Source of the DNA: Chloracidobacterium thermophilum B | Lineage (GTDB): Bacteria; Acidobacteriota; Blastocatellia; Chloracidobacteriales; Chloracidobacteriaceae | DNA length: 64,000 bases | Assembly (NCBI RefSeq): GCF_000226295.1 | Contig: NC_016025.1 | Coordinates: forward strand, 434,001-498,000 | Reading direction: 5' to 3' | In this document: piece after piece, positions 54,145-63,484 of the stretch | Layout of the letters: each line of letters opens with the position of its first letter | Numbering within the stretch: position 1 is the stretch's first letter | The notes under the pieces: generated by a model | The model's input: only the letters and a program-made list of their open reading frames with translations | Database searches by the model: none | Told to the model about the DNA's origin: nothing | Program-made: the position numbers and the translations under genes

Positions 54145-57100
54145 TTAGAACTGAAACTTCAGCGCAAACTGGAACTGCCGGGGCGGGACGGCCGTCGCCA
54201 CGGCCCGCCCAAAGGCCGGCGCTTCCAGAATCCTGATCGGCGTTGCAAAGTGGGTGCGGTTGAACAGGTTGAAGGCCTCAACCCGCAGCAGCAGGGCATA
54301 CCGTTCGGCAAACACAAACCGCTTGGTCAGCGCCACATCCACCAGTGCCACGCCGGGCGCGCGGAACGTGTTGCGCCCGACGAGGCCCTCGCCTGGACCC
54401 GTAAAGTTGAAGGAAGTCAGGGTCAGCGGGTTGACGCCCGGCGCCAGTGCAATCTGCTGTGCGCCGCGCCGCCGGAGCACCAACCCCTGCGTCGTCGCCA
54501 GACGGTCAGTGCGGTTGCCGTCGCGGTTCGTGTCCAGCCCTGTGATCACCGTGAAGGGCTGCCCGGTCTGCAGGGTCACGATCCCTGACACCTGAAACCC
54601 ACCCAGCCACGGGTTGGAGGCCAGCCAGGGCAGGTCATACTGCACGCCCGTCGTGAACCGGTGCCGGATGTCAAACGACGCGCTGCCCCGTTCAAGCCGT
54701 GTGATGCTGGGAACGTCAAGTTCGATCTGCGACCGGTTGGCGTTGCCGGCGGTGTCGAACAGTTCCGAAGTGCTGTCAATGGCATGCGCCCACGTATAGG
54801 CGGATTGGAATGTCAGCCCACGGGTGAACCGCTGCCGGACGCTGATCTGCAGGGCATGGTAGGTGGCGTCGGCATCGGTCGAAAAGCCCGAAATGGCTCC
54901 CGCTGCGCTGTCATTCCGCCGCTGCAGAACCTGTACTTGGTCAAAGGGACTGGTTGGCGTGGCCTGGAAGAAGTACAGCGGCGTGAGTGGCCCTCCGTTG
55001 GGCGTGCCGGGACGAATAATGTCGCTGCCAAACGTGCCGACGTAAGCTACGGAAGCCGTCAGTCGGTCGGCCAGCACCTGTTCCACCGACAGTGACACCT
55101 GGTGTACCCGCGCTACGCTCATATTCCGCCGTGGCAGCGTATAGGCCAGACTGAAGTTCTGGCGGTCGAACAAATCCCCCAGAAACAACGGGGGCGAACC
55201 AACGATAATAGGTGCTGCCGTTGAACTGGGACTGCCACTGCCGGGGATGGAGTCGGGCAGCGGAGGGACACGCGCCCCACACCGGCCGCTCCCCGGAGGA
55301 CACAGGAGAATCGCCGGATTGGAACGCAGGATGTCGGGAAACACGATGCCGGACCGGAAGTTGGACTGCACGCTGTTGGGGAACAGATTACGGGACTGCC
55401 CGGTGATGGTGAGCGGGATGATGTCGTAGAACATTCCATACCCTGCCCGCACAGCCGTGCGCCCGTTGCCAGACACATCCCAGGCCAGGCTGGCCCGGCC
55501 GGCGAAGTTTCGGGGTGAGGAGTCGTAAATGCCCTCCCGCTCGTTGACAAACCCCCGGTAGTTGTTGAACGCAGCAAAAAAGGCTGCCGCGCGGGGCTGG
55601 TCAGCCGGTGCGACGGGAAAATCCTCTGGACGCACGGCCAGGCCACGGCGCAGCCGCTCATCGCCGGTGTCGGGAACGGTGTTGAGTTCATACCGCACCC
55701 CACCCCGGACGATGACCCGTGAGCCAAGGCGGACCGTCTCGTTGATGAAAAAGTTGTATTCGGTCGTCCGCAGCCCCAGGGTCGAGTTGGGATCGGTGAC
55801 AAAGGTCTGTCCAATATCGGAAGGCAGCCCTAATCCCACGAAGTCCACCCCGCTGGCGTAGCGGAAGTTTCCGCCCGGCGGAATGACAATCCCCGGCGCG
55901 AAGCTGAGGTTCAGCCGGTAGTTGATGTCGGCAAAGCTGTTGGAGCGAATGAAGCGGATGTCGGCGCCGGCCTTGAGCGTTCCGCGTCCGTGGTTCCAGA
56001 TGAAGGTATCGGCGACCTGAATCGTATTCGTCACCCGCCCCTGCGGAAAGATGCTGGGGTCCACGCCGATGCTGCTGTAGGGCAGCACATTCACCCGACC
56101 CAGCGGGCCGCTGCGCCCATCGGGAAGCCCATCGCCGGTCAAGTCCACCCCGATTGAGCGGGTCTGAAAGATGAACGGACTGCCAGGAATTTCGTCAAAG
56201 CCAAGCCGCTGCCGGCCGTACGACAACCGCATCTGGTTTGAAAACCGGTCGGAGATGCGGGTCGTGAAATCAAAGGCGACATTGTGGGTGCGCGTCCGGG
56301 AATCCACCCCGGAGTTGATGGCGTCCCCGACGTTCGGCAGCCGCCCCTGGTCGTCGCTGAGGTTGTAGCGCGCCGTAAACAGCGTCGGACGGTCAAACGG
56401 GCTGAACTGGTAGTCACTCCGAAATGAAAACAGCGTCGCCGCGCCGTTACCCGCCAGGAACTGCGTCAGGGTATTGACGCCGTGCGGGCCGCCCGGATTG
56501 TTGGGCAGGGGGTACAGATCGAGCAGATCGCGCCCCAGCAGGCTGGGAACGCGGCCGATGGCCAGCGCCGCCGCCCGCTCAGCGGCCGTCGGGACGGCAA
56601 AGTGTGTCGCCTGGGTGCGATTGACGCCAATCCGCTCAAACGCCGTGAAAAAGTGCCAGCGGTTTTGCCGGAAGGGGCCACCCAGCGTAGCCCCTGACTG
56701 GTGACGGGTGAAGGCCGGCTTGCCAATCCGTACCGAGCCGGCGCGAAAATCAAAGGCATCGCGCGCATTGAGCCGGACGTCGTTGAAAAACGAGTACACG
56801 TTGCCGTGAAACTCGTTCTCACCGGTACGCGAGACGACGTTGATCTGCCCGCCGCCGTTGCGCCCGCTTTCGGCATCGGCCAGCAGGGTGGTGATCTGAA
56901 ATTCCCGGAGACTCTCAATGGGCTGGGGTGCCGTGGCGACGTAACCGCGCCGCCGCCCGCCCACGTCCTGGTCATTGTTGTCGGCGCCGTCAATGGTGAA
57001 GTTGTTGCCGCGCGCCCGAATGCCATTGACCACAAACTCCCCCCCACCCACATTGGGCCCGATGCCCGGCCCATTGACGCCAAAGAAGGAGGGTGGCGGC

Positions 57101-57681
57101 GCCACGCCTGGCGCCAGCAACGCGAAGGTGTCGAAGTTGCGGATGCCGCGCAGCGGCAGCGCCAGGATGAACTCGGCCGTGGCACTGCCGCGCAGGGCCG
57201 CATCGGCAATGTTGGCCTGGGTTGTCCCAGGTGTCGGCGCGGGCGGCTGGCCAGGCACCGTCGGTGACGGCGTCGGTGCAGGCGCAGGGGCGGTTGGTGG
57301 CTCCAGGATGATCGGGGGGGGCTGGATGATTTTCTCCCGGTTGACCTCGACGATGAAGTTCTCGATGGCGTTTTCCCGGAAGCCGTCGGCCTGGGCGCGA
57401 ATGTCATACAGCCCCGGCAAAATCAGGTCGAAACGATAGACACCACGGGCGTCCGTCCGCGCTGTACGGGTCAGGCCGTTGACCTTGTTGAGAATACGGA
57501 CGATGGCCCCGGGGACGGGCGTGGCGTCGCGCTGAATAACCGTGCCGAGAATGGTGCCGGTCGTCGTCTGCGCTTGGGCCTGCCACCCAACCCAGGGCGA
57601 CAGTGCGTGCAGGAGAAGCCACAGCCCCAGGAACAGCCACGCAAGGCACCGCCGTTGTGAGCAAGTGATGAGGGAGTTCAT
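54145..57681 (-). CDS. TonB-dependent-type receptor, carboxypeptidase-regulatory type
   Basis: 1178 aa. A signal peptide (AWLFLGLWLLLHALSPWVGWQAQ, cleavage near AQAQ) is followed by the carboxypeptidase-regulatory-like domain (TILGTVIQRDATPVPGA, TDARGVYRFDLILPG). A long Pro-rich linker comes next, then a plug region (FVVNGIRARGNNFTIDGADNN) and a large barrel, ending LKFQF. This resembles the acidobacterial Oar-like TonB receptors. The ligand is unknown, possibly peptide or glycan. It is convergent with the kinase gene by 8 bp. The ATG at 57681 has GAGG upstream and begins the signal peptide. Confidence 0.82.
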   Translation of the reverse strand: MNSLITCSQRRCLAWLFLGLWLLLHALSPWVGWQAQAQTTTGTILGTVIQRDATPVPGAIVRILNKVNGLTRTARTDARGVYRFDLILPGLYDIRAQADGFRENAIENFIVEVNREKIIQPPPIILEPPTAPAPAPTPSPTVPGQPPAPTPGTTQANIADAALRGSATAEFILALPLRGIRNFDTFALLAPGVAPPPSFFGVNGPGIGPNVGGGEFVVNGIRARGNNFTIDGADNNDQDVGGRRRGYVATAPQPIESLREFQITTLLADAESGRNGGGQINVVSRTGENEFHGNVYSFFNDVRLNARDAFDFRAGSVRIGKPAFTRHQSGATLGGPFRQNRWHFFTAFERIGVNRTQATHFAVPTAAERAAALAIGRVPSLLGRDLLDLYPLPNNPGGPHGVNTLTQFLAGNGAATLFSFRSDYQFSPFDRPTLFTARYNLSDDQGRLPNVGDAINSGVDSRTRTHNVAFDFTTRISDRFSNQMRLSYGRQRLGFDEIPGSPFIFQTRSIGVDLTGDGLPDGRSGPLGRVNVLPYSSIGVDPSIFPQGRVTNTIQVADTFIWNHGRGTLKAGADIRFIRSNSFADINYRLNLSFAPGIVIPPGGNFRYASGVDFVGLGLPSDIGQTFVTDPNSTLGLRTTEYNFFINETVRLGSRVIVRGGVRYELNTVPDTGDERLRRGLAVRPEDFPVAPADQPRAAAFFAAFNNYRGFVNEREGIYDSSPRNFAGRASLAWDVSGNGRTAVRAGYGMFYDIIPLTITGQSRNLFPNSVQSNFRSGIVFPDILRSNPAILLCPPGSGRCGARVPPLPDSIPGSGSPSSTAAPIIVGSPPLFLGDLFDRQNFSLAYTLPRRNMSVARVHQVSLSVEQVLADRLTASVAYVGTFGSDIIRPGTPNGGPLTPLYFFQATPTSPFDQVQVLQRRNDSAAGAISGFSTDADATYHALQISVRQRFTRGLTFQSAYTWAHAIDSTSELFDTAGNANRSQIELDVPSITRLERGSASFDIRHRFTTGVQYDLPWLASNPWLGGFQVSGIVTLQTGQPFTVITGLDTNRDGNRTDRLATTQGLVLRRRGAQQIALAPGVNPLTLTSFNFTGPGEGLVGRNTFRAPGVALVDVALTKRFVFAERYALLLRVEAFNLFNRTHFATPIRILEAPAFGRAVATAVPPRQFQFALKFQF

Positions 57682-57964
57682 GGAAATAGCCTCGGTTTGA
57701 AAAACAGGTTTTTTGTTTTCAGGGAAACTTTGGATGCCACTCAAGGGTGTTTTGGATGACGCAGGGAAATCAGACGGAAGCCCGGATGTGCTCATAAATG
57801 CACCCTATAGCGAATGCATCAGTCCAAGTCTTGTCAACTGTTTTCTTAGGTTCTGGGACTTGCGTATGATGCCCGGCATCCAGCCCCTCCGTCACGACTG
57901 GCCCAGGTTGTTCATTGTCCTGTCAACCGTCCAGTGCCTTGATTCCATTTGAAGGACCCTCACA

Positions 57965-58507
57965 ATGACATTTGATGACAAAACACTCCCGGCTTCCCCC
58001 ACGCACGTCCCGCCCGGACGAAAGACGTTGCGGCTGGGGCTGGCCTTGGTGCTGCTCGCTGGTGCTCCCCTGTTGTCACCGACGGCTTTGGCCGCTGTTG
58101 GCAAACCGGTTTCATCCGCATCACCCCAACAGGTTGAAGTTTTTGATGTGATGACGACAACACGCCTCGAGCGCATCCTTCGCTCGTTCACTGACGTGAA
58201 GTGGCGTGAACTGGACAACAACACCTACCTCATCGAGCTTACAGACGGTCTGAAGATGCGGCTTGTCAAACGCGACAAAAGCCTCCTGCTGGCCGCTGTC
58301 TGGGGCGGACAGCCCATGACGCTCAATCGCATCAATGAATGGAACCGCGTCAAGCGGTTTGCCAAAGCCTACCTCGACAACGACAACGATCCGGTACTCG
58401 AAAGCGACTACGAACTGACGGGCGGCGTGACGGAACAGAACGTCAAGGAATGGATGAAAACGTTCGTGTACTTCGCCAAGGAGTTTCAGAAGTACATGCG
58501 GGAGTAG
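57965..58507 (+). CDS. Secreted YbjN-domain protein
   Basis: 180 aa with a signal peptide (LGLALVLLAGAPLLSPTALA). The YbjN-like domain shows LRSFTDVKWRELDNNTYLIEL, then RINEWNRVKRFAKAYLD, DPVLESDYELTGGVTEQNVKEW. YbjN proteins share a fold with type III chaperones and bind other proteins. It lies divergent from the TonB-type receptor gene. A hairpin follows the stop. Confidence 0.8.
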   Translation: MTFDDKTLPASPTHVPPGRKTLRLGLALVLLAGAPLLSPTALAAVGKPVSSASPQQVEVFDVMTTTRLERILRSFTDVKWRELDNNTYLIELTDGLKMRLVKRDKSLLLAAVWGGQPMTLNRINEWNRVKRFAKAYLDNDNDPVLESDYELTGGVTEQNVKEWMKTFVYFAKEFQKYMRE

Positions 58508-58551
58508 GGGCCGGCATCAAACGCCGATCCCGGCGGGGACGGTATCAGCAG

Positions 58552-58573
58552 CCGGGAAGTCCTCGCTTCCCGG
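58552..58573 (+). terminator. Possible terminator after the YbjN gene
   Basis: Eight-bp arms CCGGGAAG (58552-58559) and CTTCCCGG (58566-58573) enclose a 6-nt loop. The T content after it is weak. Confidence 0.4.
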
Positions 58574-58712
58574 TTGTCCCTCCTGACGCACCGTGGTGGG
58601 TATTGCCACCATCCGGTGTGGCGGATAAGCTGACGCTTCTGTAATTTCGCCGTTGCGCCACATCCTGCTTTCACGCTGTCAGGGCAGTTTTACTCCAACT
58701 TTCGGAAAAGCC

Positions 58713-59723
58713 ATGTATCACGTGTCGTTGCCGCGCCGCCTGTGGGCAGCAAGCTTCTTCCTCGGCGCGTTCTTCGGGCTGTTATGGCTGCCGGCCGACG
58801 CCGGGGGCAAAGCCACCGCACCAGCGGCCGCCCAGGTTTCCACTTCAGGTATCACACCCCATTTCCGCAACTGGCTTGTCGCCAACGGTTACGGAAGTTT
58901 TGATTTTGCCCGGGCCGACCTGGCCGGGGGCAGTTATGGCGGACGGCAGAATGATGCCGATACGGTCGTCAACCAGCCGGTCATCTTCATTCACGGCAAC
59001 TCCGACAAAGCCGTGGGCACGGGCGTTCCGGGTCAAACCGGCTGGAACGCCTCGATTCAGTACTTTCTCTCGCAGGGCTACAAGACAAGTGAGCTGTATG
59101 CCACCACCTGGGGTCCGGCCAATGCCCTCTTTTCGGCGCAGCAGTACCACTCGCGCGAACACCTCACCCGGCTGCGTGCTTTCATCCAGGCGGTCAGGCA
59201 GTACACCGGAGCGGCCAAGGTGGACATCATCGCGCACTCGATGGGCGTGACGCTGGCCCGCAAGGCCATCAAGGGCGGCCCGGCTTCTGATGCGCTGGCC
59301 GGTGGGAGCTATAACCTCGGCCCAAGCCTGACTTCCATCGTGGACACCTTCGTGGGGATTGCCGGCGGCAACCAAGGGCTGGCCACCTGCTATCTCTCCG
59401 GCCCAACCACGCCGACCTGTGGCAACACGAATGGGTTTTATCCGGGCTACCTGCTGGGTGGGTTCGGGCCGTATGGCGTATCGGCTTTTCTCACCGAACT
59501 GAACTCCAGCACCGGTTACGAAGGGGCCTATCGCTACTCGATCTGGTCAAGTGTGGATGAGGTCATCGGCTATGGCTGTCTGGTGTATGGCCGCAACACC
59601 TGCCGCATTCCGGGCCAGACCGGCGAGCGCAGTTTTTCGTCGGCTCCGTATGGCCATTTCGGCTGTAAAGACCTGACGGCTTACTGGCAACTGCGGATGG
59701 TCAAGTTTCACGCGACAAGTTGA
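58713..59723 (+). CDS. Secreted class 2 lipase-like hydrolase
   Basis: 336 aa with a signal peptide ([21 protein letters not shown]). The oxyanion strand VIFIHGNSD and nucleophile elbow [12 protein letters not shown], with S176, give the alpha/beta hydrolase fold. The pattern [15 protein letters not shown] and the gene length fit the lipase class 2 (LipB/EstA-like) family. It would act on lipid or ester substrates outside the cell. The ATG at 58713 has GGAAAAG upstream; the longer in-frame ATG at 58653 lacks a signal peptide. A strong terminator follows. Confidence 0.82.
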   Translation: MYHVSLPRRLWAASFFLGAFFGLLWLPADAGGKATAPAAAQVSTSGITPHFRNWLVANGYGSFDFARADLAGGSYGGRQNDADTVVNQPVIFIHGNSDKAVGTGVPGQTGWNASIQYFLSQGYKTSELYATTWGPANALFSAQQYHSREHLTRLRAFIQAVRQYTGAAKVDIIAHSMGVTLARKAIKGGPASDALAGGSYNLGPSLTSIVDTFVGIAGGNQGLATCYLSGPTTPTCGNTNGFYPGYLLGGFGPYGVSAFLTELNSSTGYEGAYRYSIWSSVDEVIGYGCLVYGRNTCRIPGQTGERSFSSAPYGHFGCKDLTAYWQLRMVKFHATS

Positions 59724-59750
59724 AACCGCGACCAGCGACACCGGACACCC

Positions 59751-59787
59751 GGCAAGCCGGCTCACCTTCGGCTTGCCTTTTGTTTTT
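59751..59787 (+). terminator. Rho-independent terminator after the lipase gene
   Basis: A 9-bp stem GGCAAGCCG (59751-59759) / CGGCTTGCC (59769-59777) with a 9-nt loop is followed by TTTTGTTTTTG. It is 28 bp after the stop codon. Confidence 0.85.
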
Positions 59788-59846
59788 GTCTTCGGCCACA
59801 TTGGCACACCCTGACTCCAGCGTAGTTCACGGAATGCGATCTGGTC

Positions 59847-60191
59847 ATGGCAGCACGCAAGCTTGAAGGCACGGCACAGGCCCTGCAAATCTTCATTGGT
59901 GACGACGACATGTGGGAAACCGAACCACTCTATCGGGTGCTCGTTCACCGTCTGCGCCTGGCCGGCGTGGCAGGAGTGACGGTGACGCGCGGCATTGCCG
60001 GTTTCGGACTGAGTGGGCAAATCCGGGCGGCCGACCGGCTCGGCGGCGCAACCGACCTCCCGTTGGTGGTGACAGTGATTGACATACCGGAGCGGATTGC
60101 CAGTCTGCTTCCCCTCATAGACGAGTTGGTCGAGGATGGCCTGGTCATCCGGTTCGATGTTGAAATTCTCCGCCATCAGGACACCAACTAA
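59847..60191 (+). CDS. DUF190 (PII-like) protein
   Basis: 114 aa. LQIFIGDDDMWETEPLYRVLVHRLRLAGVAGVTV, split here as LQIFIGDDDMW and GVAGVTVTRGIAGFG, then LPLVVTVIDIPERI and LIDELVEDGLVI. This is the DUF190 family, which has a ferredoxin-like fold related to PII proteins and is often beside crcB (fluoride export). No crcB is visible here. The end overlaps the sensor kinase gene end by four bases (convergent). Confidence 0.86.
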   Translation: MAARKLEGTAQALQIFIGDDDMWETEPLYRVLVHRLRLAGVAGVTVTRGIAGFGLSGQIRAADRLGGATDLPLVVTVIDIPERIASLLPLIDELVEDGLVIRFDVEILRHQDTN

Positions 60192-61579
60192 CCGGAAGCG
60201 TCCTGGAGCGTGGGCGTCCCGCCTGCCGGGATCGCCGGAAGCGTCAGCGTAACCTGAAAGCCATCCGGGAGATTCTCAGCCCGGATTTGCCCGCCGTGCA
60301 GCGCCGCCGCGCGCGCGGCAATGGCCAGCCCCAGACCGACGCCTCCGCTGGCCCGGTCACGGGCGGTTTCGACCCGGTAGAAAGGCTTGAAAATGTCCTC
60401 CAGCGCCTCCGGTGGGACGCCTTTGCCGTAGTCCCGAACCGTGATGTGAAGCCGGTCGGGAACAGCCCTGACCTCGACTTCGACACAGGATGACGGTGGC
60501 GTGTGGCGTACGGCATTGCGCATGATGTTTTCCAGGGCACGGCGCAGGAGTTCGGCATCGCCGAGAATGGGCCGGTGGGCGTCATCGGTCAGAATGCGGC
60601 ACTGCACGGTCCGGTCAGCGGCCTGGGCTTCAAAATCCACGTCCGTAGCCACCTGCTGGGTCAGCGCCGCCACATCCAGCCACTGGGTCGCATCCAGGGA
60701 CGCCGTGCTTTCCAGCCGCGACAGCGCCAGCAGTTGCCCGACGAGTTCATCCAGCCGCTCGGACTCCCGCTCGATACGTGCCAGGTGCAACTGGGCTTCA
60801 GGGCCGGCCTTGCGTTGGGCGAGTTCAAGCGCCAGCCGCAGGCGTGCCAGCGGTGAGCGCAGTTCGTGTGAAATATCCCCGAAAAGCCGGCGCTGGGCTG
60901 TTACCAGGGCTTCAATGCGTTCAGCCATCGCGTCGAAGTCGCGCGCCAGACCGCCAATTTCATCCGTCAGCCGCCCCAGCCGCGCTCCGGTACGGGCCGT
61001 CAGATCGCCGGCCGCCAGCCGTTGGGCCGCCTGGCGCAGGCGGCCGATGGGACGGGTCAGATACCAGGCCAGCCCGTAGCAGACGATGCCACTTCCCAGC
61101 ACAAGGACAGACAGGCGGATAACGCGCGCCCGCGTCCAGAAGGGCGGCATGGGGAGCAGATTCCGGTCAAACACGGTCGCCAGCAGGTAGCGCCGGCCGC
61201 TGGCACCTTCCACTGTCCGCAGCAGGAAGGTTCGGCTTTCCACGATGGCAAATTCCTCGCGGCGCTTGCCGTCAGGACTCATCGGCCACGCTGGCGGCAT
61301 CGTACCCACAAGCGGCTGTCCCTGTTCATCGAGCAGTGCGGCTTGCAACTTGGACGTTTCCATCACCCGCCGGAAGTAACCGGCAACGGCTTCCGGCCCC
61401 TGTTGTTCGTAGAGCAGCACGGCCGTTTCGGCATACAGGGTTGTCGCGGCGGTCAGGGTCCGGCGGCCAGGCCAGACGACATCGGAAGCCGTCAGGGAGC
61501 TGACCGCCGTGACCAGAACCGTCAGCCCGGCCATCGCCAGCCAGAACCACAGGAAAATCTTGATGAACAGGGTGCGCAT
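60188..61579 (-). CDS. CpxA-type sensor histidine kinase
   Basis: 463 aa. Two membrane helices (IFLWFWLAMAGLTVLVTAV and IRLSVLVLGSGIVCYGLAWYL) bracket a periplasmic sensor of about 130 residues. HAMP follows (TRPIGRLRQAAQRLAAGDL), then H238 (GDISHELRSPLARL). The ATPase core has NIMRNAVRHTP, DYGKGVPPE and GVGLGLAI. It pairs with the response regulator nine bases upstream. The sensor domain resembles CpxA, so envelope stress is a likely signal. Confidence 0.87.
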   Translation of the reverse strand: MRTLFIKIFLWFWLAMAGLTVLVTAVSSLTASDVVWPGRRTLTAATTLYAETAVLLYEQQGPEAVAGYFRRVMETSKLQAALLDEQGQPLVGTMPPAWPMSPDGKRREEFAIVESRTFLLRTVEGASGRRYLLATVFDRNLLPMPPFWTRARVIRLSVLVLGSGIVCYGLAWYLTRPIGRLRQAAQRLAAGDLTARTGARLGRLTDEIGGLARDFDAMAERIEALVTAQRRLFGDISHELRSPLARLRLALELAQRKAGPEAQLHLARIERESERLDELVGQLLALSRLESTASLDATQWLDVAALTQQVATDVDFEAQAADRTVQCRILTDDAHRPILGDAELLRRALENIMRNAVRHTPPSSCVEVEVRAVPDRLHITVRDYGKGVPPEALEDIFKPFYRVETARDRASGGVGLGLAIAARAAALHGGQIRAENLPDGFQVTLTLPAIPAGGTPTLQDASG

Positions 61580-61588
61580 AATGAAGCG

Positions 61589-62296
61589 CTAGGCAGAAGA
61601 CGCAGGCGTTCCCGCCGGTGGACATACGGCATACAGATACCCGACGCCACGGACGGACTTGATGCGCTCGCTGCCATCGGCGTGGGGGCCGAGTTTCTTG
61701 CGCAGGTTGCTGATGTGCATATCCACGCTGCGGTCGAGCGGATGAAACGACCTTCCCAGCGCCCGCAGCGAAAGATCATCGCGCGAGACAATCTGGCCGG
61801 CGTGTTGCAACAACACCGTCAGCAGGTCAAACTCAACCGAGGTTATAGGTATCACCTGTCCCTGCTTGCGGACGCTGCGGGAACCAAAGTCCAGTTCGAC
61901 ATCCCCGACAACCAGTTTTTCAGCCAGCAACTCCGGTTTGGTCCGCCGCAGAATGGCCCGGATGCGCGCCAGCAGTTCACGGGGATTGAAAGGTTTGGAA
62001 AGATAGTCGTCCGCACCGATTTCGAGGCCCACGATGCGGTCCACATCGTCGCCGCGCGCCGTCAGCATCAGGGTTGGCACGTGCGACACGGACCGAATCC
62101 GCTTAAGCGTCTCGAAACCATCCAGCCGGGGAAGCATCACGTCAAGAATGATGAGCGCATACGGTTCGCTCGTCGCCCGCCTCACTCCCGACTCGCCATC
62201 GTGAACGACTTCGACGGCAAACCCTTCAGCCGTCAGGTACTCCACCACGAGTTCACAGAGTTCGGTGTCATCATCAATGACAAGCAGGCGTTCCAT
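61589..62296 (-). CDS. OmpR/CpxR-type response regulator
   Basis: 235 aa. The receiver has the acidic pocket DDD at 8-10, phospho-acceptor D52 (LIILDVMLP) and K in DYLSKPFNP. The C-terminal winged helix shows ITSVEFDLLTVLLQHAG and RSVDMHISNLRKKLG...IKSVRGVGYLY. It is 18 bp downstream of hemH and 9 bp upstream of its kinase, so the three are probably one operon. Regulation of hemH by the pair is not shown. Confidence 0.9.
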   Translation of the reverse strand: MERLLVIDDDTELCELVVEYLTAEGFAVEVVHDGESGVRRATSEPYALIILDVMLPRLDGFETLKRIRSVSHVPTLMLTARGDDVDRIVGLEIGADDYLSKPFNPRELLARIRAILRRTKPELLAEKLVVGDVELDFGSRSVRKQGQVIPITSVEFDLLTVLLQHAGQIVSRDDLSLRALGRSFHPLDRSVDMHISNLRKKLGPHADGSERIKSVRGVGYLYAVCPPAGTPASSA

Positions 62297-62314
62297 GACG
62301 AGTACCGCCCTGGT

Positions 62315-63373
62315 TTACCCCCTGGCCGCCTGTTCCGTCGCCTGCAACGGATAGCCTGCCGCCAGACGCGCGCGGACCAACCCGGCCAGACCACGGATGA
62401 AAGCGCGGTGGCAGTTGAGTGCCGGAACACGGCGGAAATGGGGAATGCCGACCTCCTGGGCCAGCGCCTGGTACTGGATGTCGAGTTCGTACAGTGTTTC
62501 GATGTGCTCGGAAACAAAGCTGATGGGAACAGTCAACACCTGTTCGTGGCCTTCGCCTGCCAGCCGCCGCAGGGTGTCTTCCGTGGAGGGTTCCAGCCAA
62601 CGTACCGGGCCGACCTTGCTCTGAAAGGAGAGCCGATGTGGCGGCCGCGTCCCAAGCCGCCGCTCAAGCGCCGTCATGACGGCGGCAATGGTCCGCTCGT
62701 GGTGCCGCAGGTAGGGATCGCCCCGCTCAACATACTTGGTCGGAATGCTGTGCGCGCTGAACAACAACTGAATCGCTTCCGGGCGCGGGTCGGGAAACCG
62801 GCGCATTTCTTCCGCGATGAGATCGGTCAGCGCCGCAATGTAGCCCGGCTCGGTCTCATAATGTGTCACGTAGCTGCGCCGCATCTCCCGGACGCCACCG
62901 TGCTGGTCAAAGCAGCGAATGAGCTTTTTGGCAGCCGCTCCCGTGGTGGTCACGGAAAAATGGGGAAACAGGGGCAGCACAACGAGGTGCGTGATGCGGT
63001 CCTGGAGCACCTGCTGAAACGTGCTTTCAATCAACGGATGCCAGCACACCATCCCGACATACACGCGCGCCTGAACCCCCTGGCAGGCCAGTTCATCCTG
63101 CAACGCCGCAGCCTGCTCAGTGGTGATACGCCGCTGTGGCGAGCCACCGCCAATTTTCTCATACAACCGCCGGGATTTGCCCCGGCGCAGCCGGGCAATC
63201 AACCAGCCAAACGGCCGCTGGAGCGCAGGAATGGGCAGACGGATGATGGAAGGGTCAGAAAAGAGATTCCGCAGAAAGGGCTCAACATCGGCCAGCTTTT
63301 CCGGCCCGCCCAGGTTGAGCAGCAAAACACCCAGGCGCACAGGTTGGGGACGCTTGAAAGGTCGAATGTTCAT
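62315..63373 (-). CDS. hemH: Ferrochelatase
   Basis: 352 aa. The motifs LGVLLLNLGGPEKLADVEPF, then LFSAHSIPTKYVERGDPY with the catalytic His, and PISFVSEHIETLYELD with its Glu, are all present in the family order. It inserts iron into protoporphyrin IX to make heme, useful here given the ten-heme cytochrome. It heads a predicted operon with the response regulator and kinase genes. The ribosome site before the ATG is weak. Confidence 0.93.
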   Translation of the reverse strand: MNIRPFKRPQPVRLGVLLLNLGGPEKLADVEPFLRNLFSDPSIIRLPIPALQRPFGWLIARLRRGKSRRLYEKIGGGSPQRRITTEQAAALQDELACQGVQARVYVGMVCWHPLIESTFQQVLQDRITHLVVLPLFPHFSVTTTGAAAKKLIRCFDQHGGVREMRRSYVTHYETEPGYIAALTDLIAEEMRRFPDPRPEAIQLLFSAHSIPTKYVERGDPYLRHHERTIAAVMTALERRLGTRPPHRLSFQSKVGPVRWLEPSTEDTLRRLAGEGHEQVLTVPISFVSEHIETLYELDIQYQALAQEVGIPHFRRVPALNCHRAFIRGLAGLVRARLAAGYPLQATEQAARG

Positions 63374-63484
63374 TGGTGATGAATTCCCGGAGAAATCAAC
63401 GCAGGCAGCCGCGGGGGTAGGGCACGAGGGACTATACGCAACTCGCCGGAGCGCGCCAAGTCACCCGTGCGTGAGAAAGTTTAC

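Noticed and set aside
59547-60176. 209-codon minus-strand frame against DUF190
   Set aside because: The plus-strand DUF190 protein is recognisable; this frame is not, and it also overlaps the lipase end.
61022-63379. 785-codon plus-strand open frame
   Set aside because: It is antisense to the kinase, regulator and hemH genes, all of which have clear motifs.
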